NCBI GenBank assembly: GCA_902613545.1
Contig: CACMHW010000003.1
Location: 45,071-109,070, forward strand
DNA: 64,000 bases
Source of the DNA: an uncultured Pelagibacteraceae bacterium
GTDB taxonomy: Bacteria; Pseudomonadota; Alphaproteobacteria; Pelagibacterales; Pelagibacteraceae
Direction: 5' to 3'
The position numbers and the translations under genes were made by a program. Position 1 is the first letter of the stretch. Each line of letters begins with the position of its first letter. Positions 40,037-48,179 of this stretch are shown piece by piece. The notes beneath the pieces are model-generated. The model was given only the letters and a program-made list of their open reading frames with translations, was not told the DNA's origin and did not search any database.

Positions 40037-40828
40037 TTAATTTATATAACTTTTAATAATCTTAGACAAATCAACTAAAGAGCTAGAAGAATGTTCCCCT
40101 TCAATTATATGAAGTTCACTCTTAAAACCCTTGCTGATTAATATTTCATGATATTTTTTTGATAAAATAGGAAATGTATTTATGTCATTCTTTCCAACAA
40201 TAATAATTGTATGTGAATCTTTTGAAATTCCACTAATATTTTTATAAGGTGAAGTTTTCATTTTATAAACACTTTCCCCCCTCATTTTTCTCCACTTCTC
40301 AAAGTCACAAGGGCAAGAAATTAATATTGATTTATCAATCAGTTTTGGGACTCGGCTATTTATTGTTGCTGAAGTTAATGCACCACCAGAATGACCAATC
40401 ATTATTAAATTGTCAGCATTATAGTATTCTTTCAAATTCTGAGCTGCTTTAGCAACCAATTCTAGTTTTTCCCATTTGTAATTAGTTTTTGCCTTTCTTG
40501 TTTCTTTGTAACTTCCATAAGATTTTCGCCCTGAGTCAAGTGTATATCCAGGTCTTGCGAGAAAGAAAAAATTTACATTTTTCGACAACAATTCGTTTCC
40601 TAATTTCCAATATCCCTTTTTTCCAGGAGGTTTTGTACCAGAGGATAAATCTCCATGTAAAAATATTATAAGGTTTTTTTTATTTTTATTAATTTCACCA
40701 ATAGTTTGAAGTGCTATACATCTATTTTTTTCGGCAGATACATATTTTAAAAAATCCTCTTTATCACAAGCCAAAGAAAAATTTGGTAGAATTAAAAAAA
40801 TGAAAAATAAGATTATATTCTTTATCAT
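40037..40828 (-). CDS. Exported alpha/beta hydrolase
   Basis: 263 aa; signal peptide, LIIFLHGDLSSG, MIGHSGGA. Confidence 0.8.
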   Translation of the reverse strand: MIKNIILFFIFLILPNFSLACDKEDFLKYVSAEKNRCIALQTIGEINKNKKNLIIFLHGDLSSGTKPPGKKGYWKLGNELLSKNVNFFFLARPGYTLDSGRKSYGSYKETRKAKTNYKWEKLELVAKAAQNLKEYYNADNLIMIGHSGGALTSATINSRVPKLIDKSILISCPCDFEKWRKMRGESVYKMKTSPYKNISGISKDSHTIIIVGKNDINTFPILSKKYHEILISKGFKSELHIIEGEHSSSSLVDLSKIIKSYIN

Positions 40829-41727
40829 TTAAGATCTTCAATGAAGGGCATTGCATCTCCTGCACCAAGCTTTGTTGTAGAAATTCCAGCAACTTTATTT
40901 GCTAATTCTAAGCATTCTTTAATAGGTTTCCTTGTAGATAATCCAAAGGCCAAACCTCCGTTAAAAGCATCGCCTGCTCCAGTGGTATCTAAGGCTTTAA
41001 CCGTGTTAGCTTTTAAATATATGTCCTCATTTCCATCAGAATAAAAAAGACCTTTTTCGCCAAGTGTTATTATTATTTTTTTCATTCCTAGTTGAAGCAA
41101 TTTTTGTGAGGCCACTTTTGCATCTTCTTCATTAGCAATTTTAACACCTGTATAGAATTCTGCCTCGGTTTCATTGGGTGTGAAAAAATCAATATACTTG
41201 AAAAATTCATTTGATAGCTCAGATGCTGGAGCAGGATTTAAAATAGTTAAGACTTTGTTTTCTTTTGCTACTTTAAGGCAATGTAATGTTACATCTAATG
41301 GCACTTCTAGTTGGGTGAGAAATATTTTTGATTTTTTTATCAGATTAATTTGATCTTTAAGATCTTCTATTGTCAGTGTAGATGGTGCGCCTGTAATTAC
41401 ATTTATAGCATTTTTACCGGAATTTTTGTCAACTAAAATACCTGCAACACCTGTTTGAAGATTTTCGTTTTGAATTATGTGTTTTGTATCAATATTATTT
41501 TTTTTGAAAGTCTCTAAAGCTAATTTACCGTAAGTGTCTTTACCAATTTTAGAAAAAAAATTTACTTTTCCTCCTAATCTAGCAATACATATTGCTTGGT
41601 TGCTTCCTTTGCCTCCTGGTCCTACATTATATTTCGCTCCCAATATTGTTTCACCGATTGATGGAATTTTAGAACCAGAAAAACTTATGTCTGCAACAAA
41701 TATACCTAGAACACAAATTTCACTCAT
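40825..41727 (-). CDS. rbsK: Ribokinase (PfkB family)
   Basis: 300 aa; NVGPGGKGSNQAICIARLGG; DTTGAGDAFNGGLAFGL. Confidence 0.92.
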   Translation of the reverse strand: MSEICVLGIFVADISFSGSKIPSIGETILGAKYNVGPGGKGSNQAICIARLGGKVNFFSKIGKDTYGKLALETFKKNNIDTKHIIQNENLQTGVAGILVDKNSGKNAINVITGAPSTLTIEDLKDQINLIKKSKIFLTQLEVPLDVTLHCLKVAKENKVLTILNPAPASELSNEFFKYIDFFTPNETEAEFYTGVKIANEEDAKVASQKLLQLGMKKIIITLGEKGLFYSDGNEDIYLKANTVKALDTTGAGDAFNGGLAFGLSTRKPIKECLELANKVAGISTTKLGAGDAMPFIEDLK

Positions 41728-42467
41728 TAGCCAAGCTTAGCGAGAATAGGAAAGTTCGTCAAAATATAATAGCTAATTACTTGTATATAGTTTGTTGTAA
41801 TTAAAATACCTGTAGCTAAAAGAATAGCTCCACCAGTTTTTGTGATTGTACCGTAGTATTTACCAAAACCTTTCTTCGTGTTTAAAAATCTACTCATATA
41901 ATAACCAGACAATATAAATGGGATAGCTAGTCCAAGAGAGTAAAATGACAATAACAAAATTCCTTTACTGATTGTTGCTTCGGTTGCTGATAAAGCAATG
42001 ATTGAACCTAATACTGGACCAATACAGGGTGTCCAACCAAATGCAAATGCTGCTCCAACTAAAAAAGGGAAAGCATAATTATCTTTATAATTTGAAGTTG
42101 TTTCAAATCTTTTTTCAGCATTTAAAAAGGAGAAATTTAAAAATCCTAACATTTGTAAAGAAAAAATAATTATTATTAAACCAGCAACAATCCGAAGTTC
42201 ATTCGAAAAAAAAAGCAATACATTACCGATTGCGGAAGCTGCTGCACCGAGAGTTATAAAGACAAAAGAAAACCCTAATGAGAAAAGAATAGTTTTTGTT
42301 AAAACTATTGATTTGTTTTTATCTATTTCTCCTAAATCTTTTCCAGTTATATAAGAAATGTATCCAGGAATTATCGGAAGTACGCATGGAGTAAGAAAAC
42401 TTATGAATCCAGCTCCAAAAGCAAACGCAAGTTTAATGATCATGGTTACTTTATATTTGCCTTTCAA
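41727..42467 (-). CDS. ccdA: Cytochrome c biogenesis protein CcdA
   Basis: 246 aa; FGAGFISFLTPCVLPIIPGYISYITG; FAFGWTPCIGPVLGSI. Confidence 0.92.
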   Translation of the reverse strand: MKGKYKVTMIIKLAFAFGAGFISFLTPCVLPIIPGYISYITGKDLGEIDKNKSIVLTKTILFSLGFSFVFITLGAAASAIGNVLLFFSNELRIVAGLIIIIFSLQMLGFLNFSFLNAEKRFETTSNYKDNYAFPFLVGAAFAFGWTPCIGPVLGSIIALSATEATISKGILLLSFYSLGLAIPFILSGYYMSRFLNTKKGFGKYYGTITKTGGAILLATGILITTNYIQVISYYILTNFPILAKLG

Positions 42468-42493
42468 CTTTACCGCAAATACAATATTGGCTC

Positions 42494-42838
42494 ATGATAT
42501 TTAAATACATAGGTTTTTTATTCACTCTATTGTGGTCGTACACCTTTATAAAGTCTCAAAGTATTTTTAAAAAAGGATCAGGAATTTTAATTACTTTATT
42601 CGTAACAAACATTTCTTGGTTTACTTTTATTGCAGCTTGTTTTTATGGACTAAAAAATTTCAGTTTTTACCACGCAATTTTAGGAATAATCCTTAGTGTC
42701 ATTTTGGTGCAGTTAGCTTTTGCAAGAATAAAACTTTTTATAAATTCAAAAATTAGTGACAAAAGTAGGTTAATCAGGATTAAGACTTCATTAGAATATT
42801 TGATTTTATTTACAATCGTATATTTAATTTTTTTCTAA
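42494..42838 (+). CDS. Small hypothetical membrane protein
   Basis: 114 aa; hydrophobic TM pattern; intact ORF between assigned genes. Confidence 0.55.
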   Translation: MIFKYIGFLFTLLWSYTFIKSQSIFKKGSGILITLFVTNISWFTFIAACFYGLKNFSFYHAILGIILSVILVQLAFARIKLFINSKISDKSRLIRIKTSLEYLILFTIVYLIFF

Positions 42839-43389
42839 AAAGTATTGATTGTAGATAAAACATTAAAGTTTTTATCAGTGATAATTAATTCTCCAGAACG
42901 AGGTGCTTCTCCAGTCATAGCTAAGATGACAACATAATGAGTCACCAAAACTAAATTTTTACCTTGCCCATCCCAATTTTTTATAAAACTTTTCAATTCT
43001 TTAATTTGTTTTTTTTCATTTTTATCAAAAGGTGGGCTAAAGGTAGAGTTTAACGCAGAAAATTCTTTAAATTTACCAAATGCATATTTAGCAGTGTCCT
43101 TGCACCTACACCACTGACTTGATAAAACTTGATCAATCTTAATTTTTTTTTCCTCAAAAAGTTTGCCTATTTTTTTGGATTGATTGATGCCTATTTCGTT
43201 TAAATTTCTTTGTGTTCTACAATCTTTAATATTAAATCCTTTAGGATCTCCTCCTCCAGGGGCTAAAGCATGTCTAATTAATATAATCTTGTCCCCATCT
43301 TTTGCAGGTTTCCAAAAATGTTCTGAAGAATAAGTATGAGACGAAGAAAATGAAAGTAGTATCAGTAGGGAAATAATTTGCTTCTTCAT
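42835..43389 (-). CDS. Histidine phosphatase-family protein, exported
   Basis: 184 aa; signal peptide; IILIRHALAPGGGDP; WCRCKDTA; VLVTHYV. Confidence 0.85.
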   Translation of the reverse strand: MKKQIISLLILLSFSSSHTYSSEHFWKPAKDGDKIILIRHALAPGGGDPKGFNIKDCRTQRNLNEIGINQSKKIGKLFEEKKIKIDQVLSSQWCRCKDTAKYAFGKFKEFSALNSTFSPPFDKNEKKQIKELKSFIKNWDGQGKNLVLVTHYVVILAMTGEAPRSGELIITDKNFNVLSTINTF

Positions 43390-43520
43390 GGTGGATGAAA
43401 TGATAATCTAACAAACTTATGTTGCCTTGGTCTAGAGGACATGGCAAGAATCACAGTATTTTACTTTAAGGTTGTATTCAAAAACCTTTTAATTGTGTGG
43501 ATAATTTCTTGAATATAATG

Positions 43521-44255
43521 CTAATTTTTTAATTTAGATTTTTTTTGAAATATATAATTTATAGATACTCTTTTTTTAAGAAAATAATTATTTTTTTTAA
43601 AAAAGTTTAAAAGTTGTTTTTTTTTCCTTTTATCGTAATCGAGCACTTCAACACAGATTACATTGACTTTTGTTTTTCTGAAATTTATCGATTTTAAAAC
43701 CTCAATTTCATGACCTTCAATGTCTATATTCATAAAATCTATTTCTTTAAAATTATGTTTATCAAGTATTTTTTCTAGTCTTAGCGTCTTTACATATCTT
43801 ATTTTAATATCTTTGTTAGAAATATTAAAAGTAGTTTTAAGCCAACTTTTATGTTTTAAATCTAAAGTATTTTTTGGATCTAAGTCGCCTAAATAATACA
43901 ATTTTTTTTTAATCTCTTTATTTGAAATTGCTGCACAAATATTAATATCTCCTGGACGAGCGTAATTAAACATATCTATTGTTAATTGATTTAAATCTAT
44001 ATTCATGCCCCTCCAGCCTTTTCTATAAAGAGATAAAGTATTGTTCACCCTTGTAGGGTGATAACATCCAATATCTAAGTAAACTCCTTTGTGTGATTTA
44101 TCAAATAATTCTAAAATTTTTTTATCTTCATTAAATTGTGAGCTTTTGAATAAAAACTTATAGTTTCGAATATAAATATTATAAAAAAAATAAATTTTTC
44201 TTAAAAAAGGAAAGCTTTTTGTTAAATTTAAAAATTTTGAATTATGGGTTGACAT
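43521..44255 (-). CDS. FkbM-family methyltransferase
   Basis: 244 aa; GVYLDIGCYHPTRVNNT; IDFMNIDIEGHEIEVLKSI. Confidence 0.85.
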   Translation of the reverse strand: MSTHNSKFLNLTKSFPFLRKIYFFYNIYIRNYKFLFKSSQFNEDKKILELFDKSHKGVYLDIGCYHPTRVNNTLSLYRKGWRGMNIDLNQLTIDMFNYARPGDINICAAISNKEIKKKLYYLGDLDPKNTLDLKHKSWLKTTFNISNKDIKIRYVKTLRLEKILDKHNFKEIDFMNIDIEGHEIEVLKSINFRKTKVNVICVEVLDYDKRKKKQLLNFFKKNNYFLKKRVSINYIFQKKSKLKN

Positions 44256-44258
44256 TAT

Positions 44259-44633
44259 TTATTTAGGTTTAAAAACTAGACAAATTCCATTATTACAATA
44301 ACGTTTTCCAGTCGGATTTGGACCATCATCGAATATATGGCCGTGATGTCCTCCACATTTTTTACAATGATATTCTGTTCTAGGGTATCCTATGTGCATA
44401 TCGGTTTTTTCTTCAAACACGCCAGGGACAGACTCATAAAATGACGGCCAACCTGAACCACTTTCATATTTTGTGGTGGACTCGAATAATTTTGTTCCAC
44501 ACCCAACGCAATGGTAAGAGCCAATTCGTTTTTCATTATTTAATGGACTGCTTCCGGGAGGTTCGGTTCCTTCTTGTTTTAAAATATAATTTTGCTCTGG
44601 AGTTAAATTAGGATCCCAATTTTTTTTACTCAT
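44259..44633 (-). CDS. msrB: Peptide-methionine (R)-S-oxide reductase MsrB, cytoplasmic form
   Basis: 124 aa; [40 protein letters not shown]. Confidence 0.95.
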   Translation of the reverse strand: MSKKNWDPNLTPEQNYILKQEGTEPPGSSPLNNEKRIGSYHCVGCGTKLFESTTKYESGSGWPSFYESVPGVFEEKTDMHIGYPRTEYHCKKCGGHHGHIFDDGPNPTGKRYCNNGICLVFKPK

Positions 44634-45201
44634 CTTTTACTTTATCGTCAACACCATAAGGCCTAAAGCTTCCTTTATTTTCCAACTTCACTGCTTTTGC
44701 AGGAATACCTACCATGGTTGCGTTATCTGGAACATCTTTAACTACTACTGCGTTTGAGGCTATTCTTGATTTATTACCAACTTTAATTGGACCAATTATT
44801 TGAGCACCAGATCCAATTACAACATCGTCTCCAATAGTTGGGTGTCTTTTTTCATGACGCTGCCTTTCACTGTCTATGCTAGGTGAACTACCTCCCAAAG
44901 TAACTGCGTGATAAATAGTAACATTATTTCCAATTTCGGAAGTTTCGCCAATTACAACACCCATTCCGTGATCTATAAATAAATTTTTACCAATCTTTGC
45001 TCCTGGATGAATTTCAATACCTGTAAAAAACCTTACCGTTTGGGAAATAATTCTTGCAACGAGGTCAAAGCCAGCTTTATAAAAAAAATTAGATATTTGA
45101 TGAAAGAAAACTGCCTTAACGCCAGGATATGTGAGAATGACACTCAGTAAAGATTTTGCCGCAGGATCCCTTTTTTTTATAGATTCTAAATAATCGATCA
45201 T
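44626..45201 (-). CDS. cysE: Serine O-acetyltransferase
   Basis: Hexapeptide fold, [44 protein letters not shown]; start set at [17 protein letters not shown] (45201) rather than the ORF-track start at 45258. Confidence 0.92.
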   Translation of the reverse strand: MIDYLESIKKRDPAAKSLLSVILTYPGVKAVFFHQISNFFYKAGFDLVARIISQTVRFFTGIEIHPGAKIGKNLFIDHGMGVVIGETSEIGNNVTIYHAVTLGGSSPSIDSERQRHEKRHPTIGDDVVIGSGAQIIGPIKVGNKSRIASNAVVVKDVPDNATMVGIPAKAVKLENKGSFRPYGVDDKVKDE

Positions 45202-45250
45202 AATACGTATATAATGACTACTTGATAAATTTAAAGAAGAATATATATAA

Positions 45251-45649
45251 ATGCGCATGAGTAATTCATTTCATTTAGCAATTCCTGCAGGAGACTTAAA
45301 AAAAGCAGAGGCTTTTTATACAGAGATTTTGGGATGTAAAACTGGAAACCGTGAAGACGGAAAATGGGTAGATATCGATTTTTGGGGTAACGAGTTAACC
45401 TTACACCAAACGTCCATGAAACTCCCTAGAGAGAGACATGATGTTGACATGGGTCAGGTTCCAGTTCCACACTTCGGTGTTCATTTAAAAAAAGATATTT
45501 TCAATAAAATTAAGGCTAATATAGAGTCTAATAAACTAAATTATATTGATAAACCTTACACAAGGTTTGAAGGAACTGAATTTGAGCAAAATACATTTTT
45601 CATAGAAGATCCAAATGGAAATGTATTAGAGTTAAAAACGTTTGATTAA
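45251..45649 (+). CDS. VOC/glyoxalase-family protein
   Basis: 132 aa; [42 protein letters not shown]. Confidence 0.88.
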   Translation: MRMSNSFHLAIPAGDLKKAEAFYTEILGCKTGNREDGKWVDIDFWGNELTLHQTSMKLPRERHDVDMGQVPVPHFGVHLKKDIFNKIKANIESNKLNYIDKPYTRFEGTEFEQNTFFIEDPNGNVLELKTFD

Positions 45650-46982
45650 TAAATCTCAACTCATCAAAAACAAAAGTCATTTAATTCAATATTTCAACGA
45701 TGGAATAAAAAATGAAAGCCAACTTAAAATTGGTGTAGAACATGAAAAATTTCTTTTTAATAAAAATGATTTAAAGAGAATTGATTACAACCAAATAAAA
45801 ACAGTATTTGAAATCTTAAGTAATAAAGGTTGGGAATTACAACATGAAAAGGACAAAGTAATAGGTTTAAAGAGAAAAAATCAGAAAATTACAACAGAGC
45901 CAGGATTTCAATATGAGTTATCAGGCGAACCTTTTAAAAATATTCATTCAGTTTGTTCAGAAAATAATACTCATTTTAATGAGTTAAAAGAAGTTTTTAA
46001 TTCAGTCTCTATAACTACTTCTTCGATAGCTTACGATCCGTTTAATAAGTTAAGCGATATCCCAAATAGTCCAAAAGAGCGTTATAAAATCATGACGGCT
46101 GAAATGCCAAAAGGTGGAAGGCTAAGTTTGGATATGATGTATAAAACAGCAGGTATTCAAATTAACTATGATTATATTTCTGAAGATGATTTTGAAAAAA
46201 AATTTAAAATTGGGAATTATTTAGCTCCTCTAACAATAGCTCTATTTGCAAATTCTCCTTTTACTGAAAATAAACTTTCAGGTTTTTTATCTTATAGGAG
46301 TAAAGTTTGGCAAGAAACTAATAGAGGCGGAATAATGCCAATTACTTTTGAGTCGGTTAATTTCGAAAAATATGTTGATAATGTAATTAATTACCCAATA
46401 CTTTTTCTTAAAAAGAATAAAAGATATTATTCACCTAATGGTCAAACATTTAATGATTACTTAAATGGTAATTTAAATTTTTTAAAAGGACAAAAACCAA
46501 CTTTCGAAGATTTTGAAAATCATCTTGGTACTATTTTCACAGAAGTAAGATTAAAACAAGTTATAGAATTTAGATCACTAGATACTTGTAATTTTGGATG
46601 TATTTGTAATGGGCCCTCTTTTTTTACAGGACTAATTTATGGCTCAATAGATGAAACTTATGAGATAATAAAAAACTGGAGAAAAGAAGAAGTAATGCAA
46701 GCCTATTTGAATGCTCCTAAACTAGGATTAAATGCGACATTGGAAGGTAAAAAGCTAATTGATTGGGCAAGGATATTCTTTGATCTTTCTAAAAAAGGTT
46801 TAGAAAAAAGAAATGAGGTTAATAAAAGTGGAAAGAATGAAACGATTTATTTAAAACATATAGAAGAAATAATTGAGAGTAAAAAAACTAGAGCAGAAAT
46901 GTTGATTGAACAATTTAATAAAACAAAAAACTTGAACTTCCTAGTAAATCATGACGAAAATTTTAGCTATACAGGGTTCTGA
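45642..46982 (+). CDS. gshA: Glutamate-cysteine ligase (plant/proteobacterial GCS2 type)
   Basis: 446 aa; LKIGVEHEKFLF; EPGFQYELSGEPFKNIHSVCSE; RGGIMPITFE. Confidence 0.9.
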   Translation: MINKSQLIKNKSHLIQYFNDGIKNESQLKIGVEHEKFLFNKNDLKRIDYNQIKTVFEILSNKGWELQHEKDKVIGLKRKNQKITTEPGFQYELSGEPFKNIHSVCSENNTHFNELKEVFNSVSITTSSIAYDPFNKLSDIPNSPKERYKIMTAEMPKGGRLSLDMMYKTAGIQINYDYISEDDFEKKFKIGNYLAPLTIALFANSPFTENKLSGFLSYRSKVWQETNRGGIMPITFESVNFEKYVDNVINYPILFLKKNKRYYSPNGQTFNDYLNGNLNFLKGQKPTFEDFENHLGTIFTEVRLKQVIEFRSLDTCNFGCICNGPSFFTGLIYGSIDETYEIIKNWRKEEVMQAYLNAPKLGLNATLEGKKLIDWARIFFDLSKKGLEKRNEVNKSGKNETIYLKHIEEIIESKKTRAEMLIEQFNKTKNLNFLVNHDENFSYTGF

Positions 46983-47868
46983 CCTAAAAAAAGTTAATAT
47001 CAAAACTGATACAACTATTCTCTTAGCAACTGAAGCACAAAAAAGAGGCTATAAAGTTTATTATTTTAGACCTGAAGATCTAAGTTTTTTAAATGGAAAA
47101 GTTGTAGCCTTTTGTAAACATATAAAAATTAACAATAATAAAAAGAATTTCTACTCAATTTTAAAGACTATTAATTTTAATTTAGAAAAATCTAATGTAA
47201 TTTTAATTAGAAACGATCCACCTTTTAATAGCCGTTATTTGTATACAACTTTCTTACTCAATCATATTTCTAGAAAAGTTAAGATAATTAATCATCCTTT
47301 TGCAGTAAGAAACGTATCAGAAAAGATGTTTTCAATTAATTTTATGAAGTATATGCCTCCTACTTTAATAAGTGAAAATCAAAAAGAAATAAAAAAATTT
47401 TTCAAAAAACAAAAATCAGTTGTGGTTAAACCTATTGATGGTTTTAGTGGAAACAACGTTATTTTATTGAAATCTTTCAATGCTAGTAAAATCAGAAAAT
47501 TACTTAAAAAAAATAATCATTTATTTTTTCAAAAGTTTCTTCCTGAAGTTTCTAGAGGAGATAAAAGAGTTTTTATTATTAAAGGTAAGATTGTAGGCGC
47601 TATATCTAGAGTCCCGAAAAAGGGGAGTATTTTATCGAATATGAGCAAAGGAGCTCACGCTAAATTAACTAAGCTTACAAATAAGGAAAGAAAAGCAAGT
47701 AGAGCTGTTGGGAAGTTGCTCGTCAAAAATAAAATTTATTTCGCCGGTATTGATTTTGTACAAGAGAAATTAATAGGTGATATTAATGTAACTAGCCCAA
47801 CCGGCCTTGCAGTTTATAGAGATTTATCAGGCATAAACCTTTCAAAAACGTTCTGGAATAACATTTAA
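46951..47868 (+). CDS. gshB: Glutathione synthase (ATP-grasp)
   Basis: 305 aa; VILIRNDPPFNSRYLYTTFLL; VVKPIDGFSGNNV; GIDFVQEKLIGDINVTSPTG. Confidence 0.92.
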   Translation: MTKILAIQGSDLKKVNIKTDTTILLATEAQKRGYKVYYFRPEDLSFLNGKVVAFCKHIKINNNKKNFYSILKTINFNLEKSNVILIRNDPPFNSRYLYTTFLLNHISRKVKIINHPFAVRNVSEKMFSINFMKYMPPTLISENQKEIKKFFKKQKSVVVKPIDGFSGNNVILLKSFNASKIRKLLKKNNHLFFQKFLPEVSRGDKRVFIIKGKIVGAISRVPKKGSILSNMSKGAHAKLTKLTNKERKASRAVGKLLVKNKIYFAGIDFVQEKLIGDINVTSPTGLAVYRDLSGINLSKTFWNNI

Positions 47869-47910
47869 TAAACATTTGACAAAATGATTATTTATTTGCT
47901 ATAAACTTTA

Positions 47911-47962
47911 TAGCGCCGAGTTAAGGCAACTTGCGGGCGCTTAAAAAATCCAGCTAAAGCGT
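47911..47962 (+). promoter_or_regulatory. SAM-II riboswitch aptamer
   Basis: GCGCCGAGTTAAGGCAACTTGCGGGCGCTTAAAAAATCCAGCTAAAG; P1 GCGCC/GGCGC, GAgTTAA core and AGCTAAA 3' segment as in SAM-II. Confidence 0.85.
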
Positions 47963-47975
47963 CAGAGTCTTTCGG

Positions 47976-48004
47976 ACCACCGCTTTAGTCGGTGGTTTTT
48001 TTTT
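47976..48004 (+). terminator. Intrinsic terminator/expression platform of the SAM-II riboswitch
   Basis: ACCACCG-CTTTAGT-CGGTGGT followed by a T run. Confidence 0.88.
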
Positions 48005-48023
48005 GGAACAATCTAAAATTAAA

Positions 48024-48080
48024 CCGGGTATTTGAACCATATTGTACACCTGGCATATGCCAAAGTACTAAAAAGGAGAA
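48024..48080 (+). promoter_or_regulatory. SAM-V-like riboswitch adjacent to a Shine-Dalgarno
   Basis: H-type pseudoknot: P1 GGTAT (48027-31)/ATGCC (48057-61), P2 GTAC (48044-47)/GTAC (48065-68), then TAAAAAGGAGAA. Confidence 0.7.
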
Positions 48081-48081
48081 G

Positions 48082-48159
48082 ATGAATAGAATTAAACTTC
48101 GTTCATTCTTCTCCAGAAAGACGGAGAAAAAATGTTCGAAACGACAAGAGAAACAGTAA
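48082..48159 (+). CDS. uORF1 in metY leader (25 aa, MNRIKLRSFFSRKTEKKCSKRQEKQ)
   Basis: AAGGAGAAG immediately 5' of ATG at 48082; TAA at 48157; same frame as metY. Confidence 0.55.
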   Translation: MNRIKLRSFFSRKTEKKCSKRQEKQ

Positions 48160-48179
48160 GGGGGAAAATCAATGACTGA
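48132..48179 (+). CDS. uORF2 in metY leader (15 aa, MFETTRETVRGKIND)
   Basis: CGGAGAAAAA 5' of ATG at 48132; TGA at 48177-48179 overlaps the metY start (ATGACTGA). Confidence 0.5.
   Translation: MFETTRETVRGKIND

Noticed and set aside
43521-44255. FkbM methyltransferase as a marker of a surface-polysaccharide island
   Set aside because: Isolated gene with no neighbouring glycosyltransferases or nucleotide-sugar genes
45202-45258. N-terminal extension of cysE overlapping the divergent VOC gene start
   Set aside because: The extension ([19 protein letters not shown]) is unlike CysE; the start at [17 protein letters not shown] (45201) leaves a normal divergent promoter region
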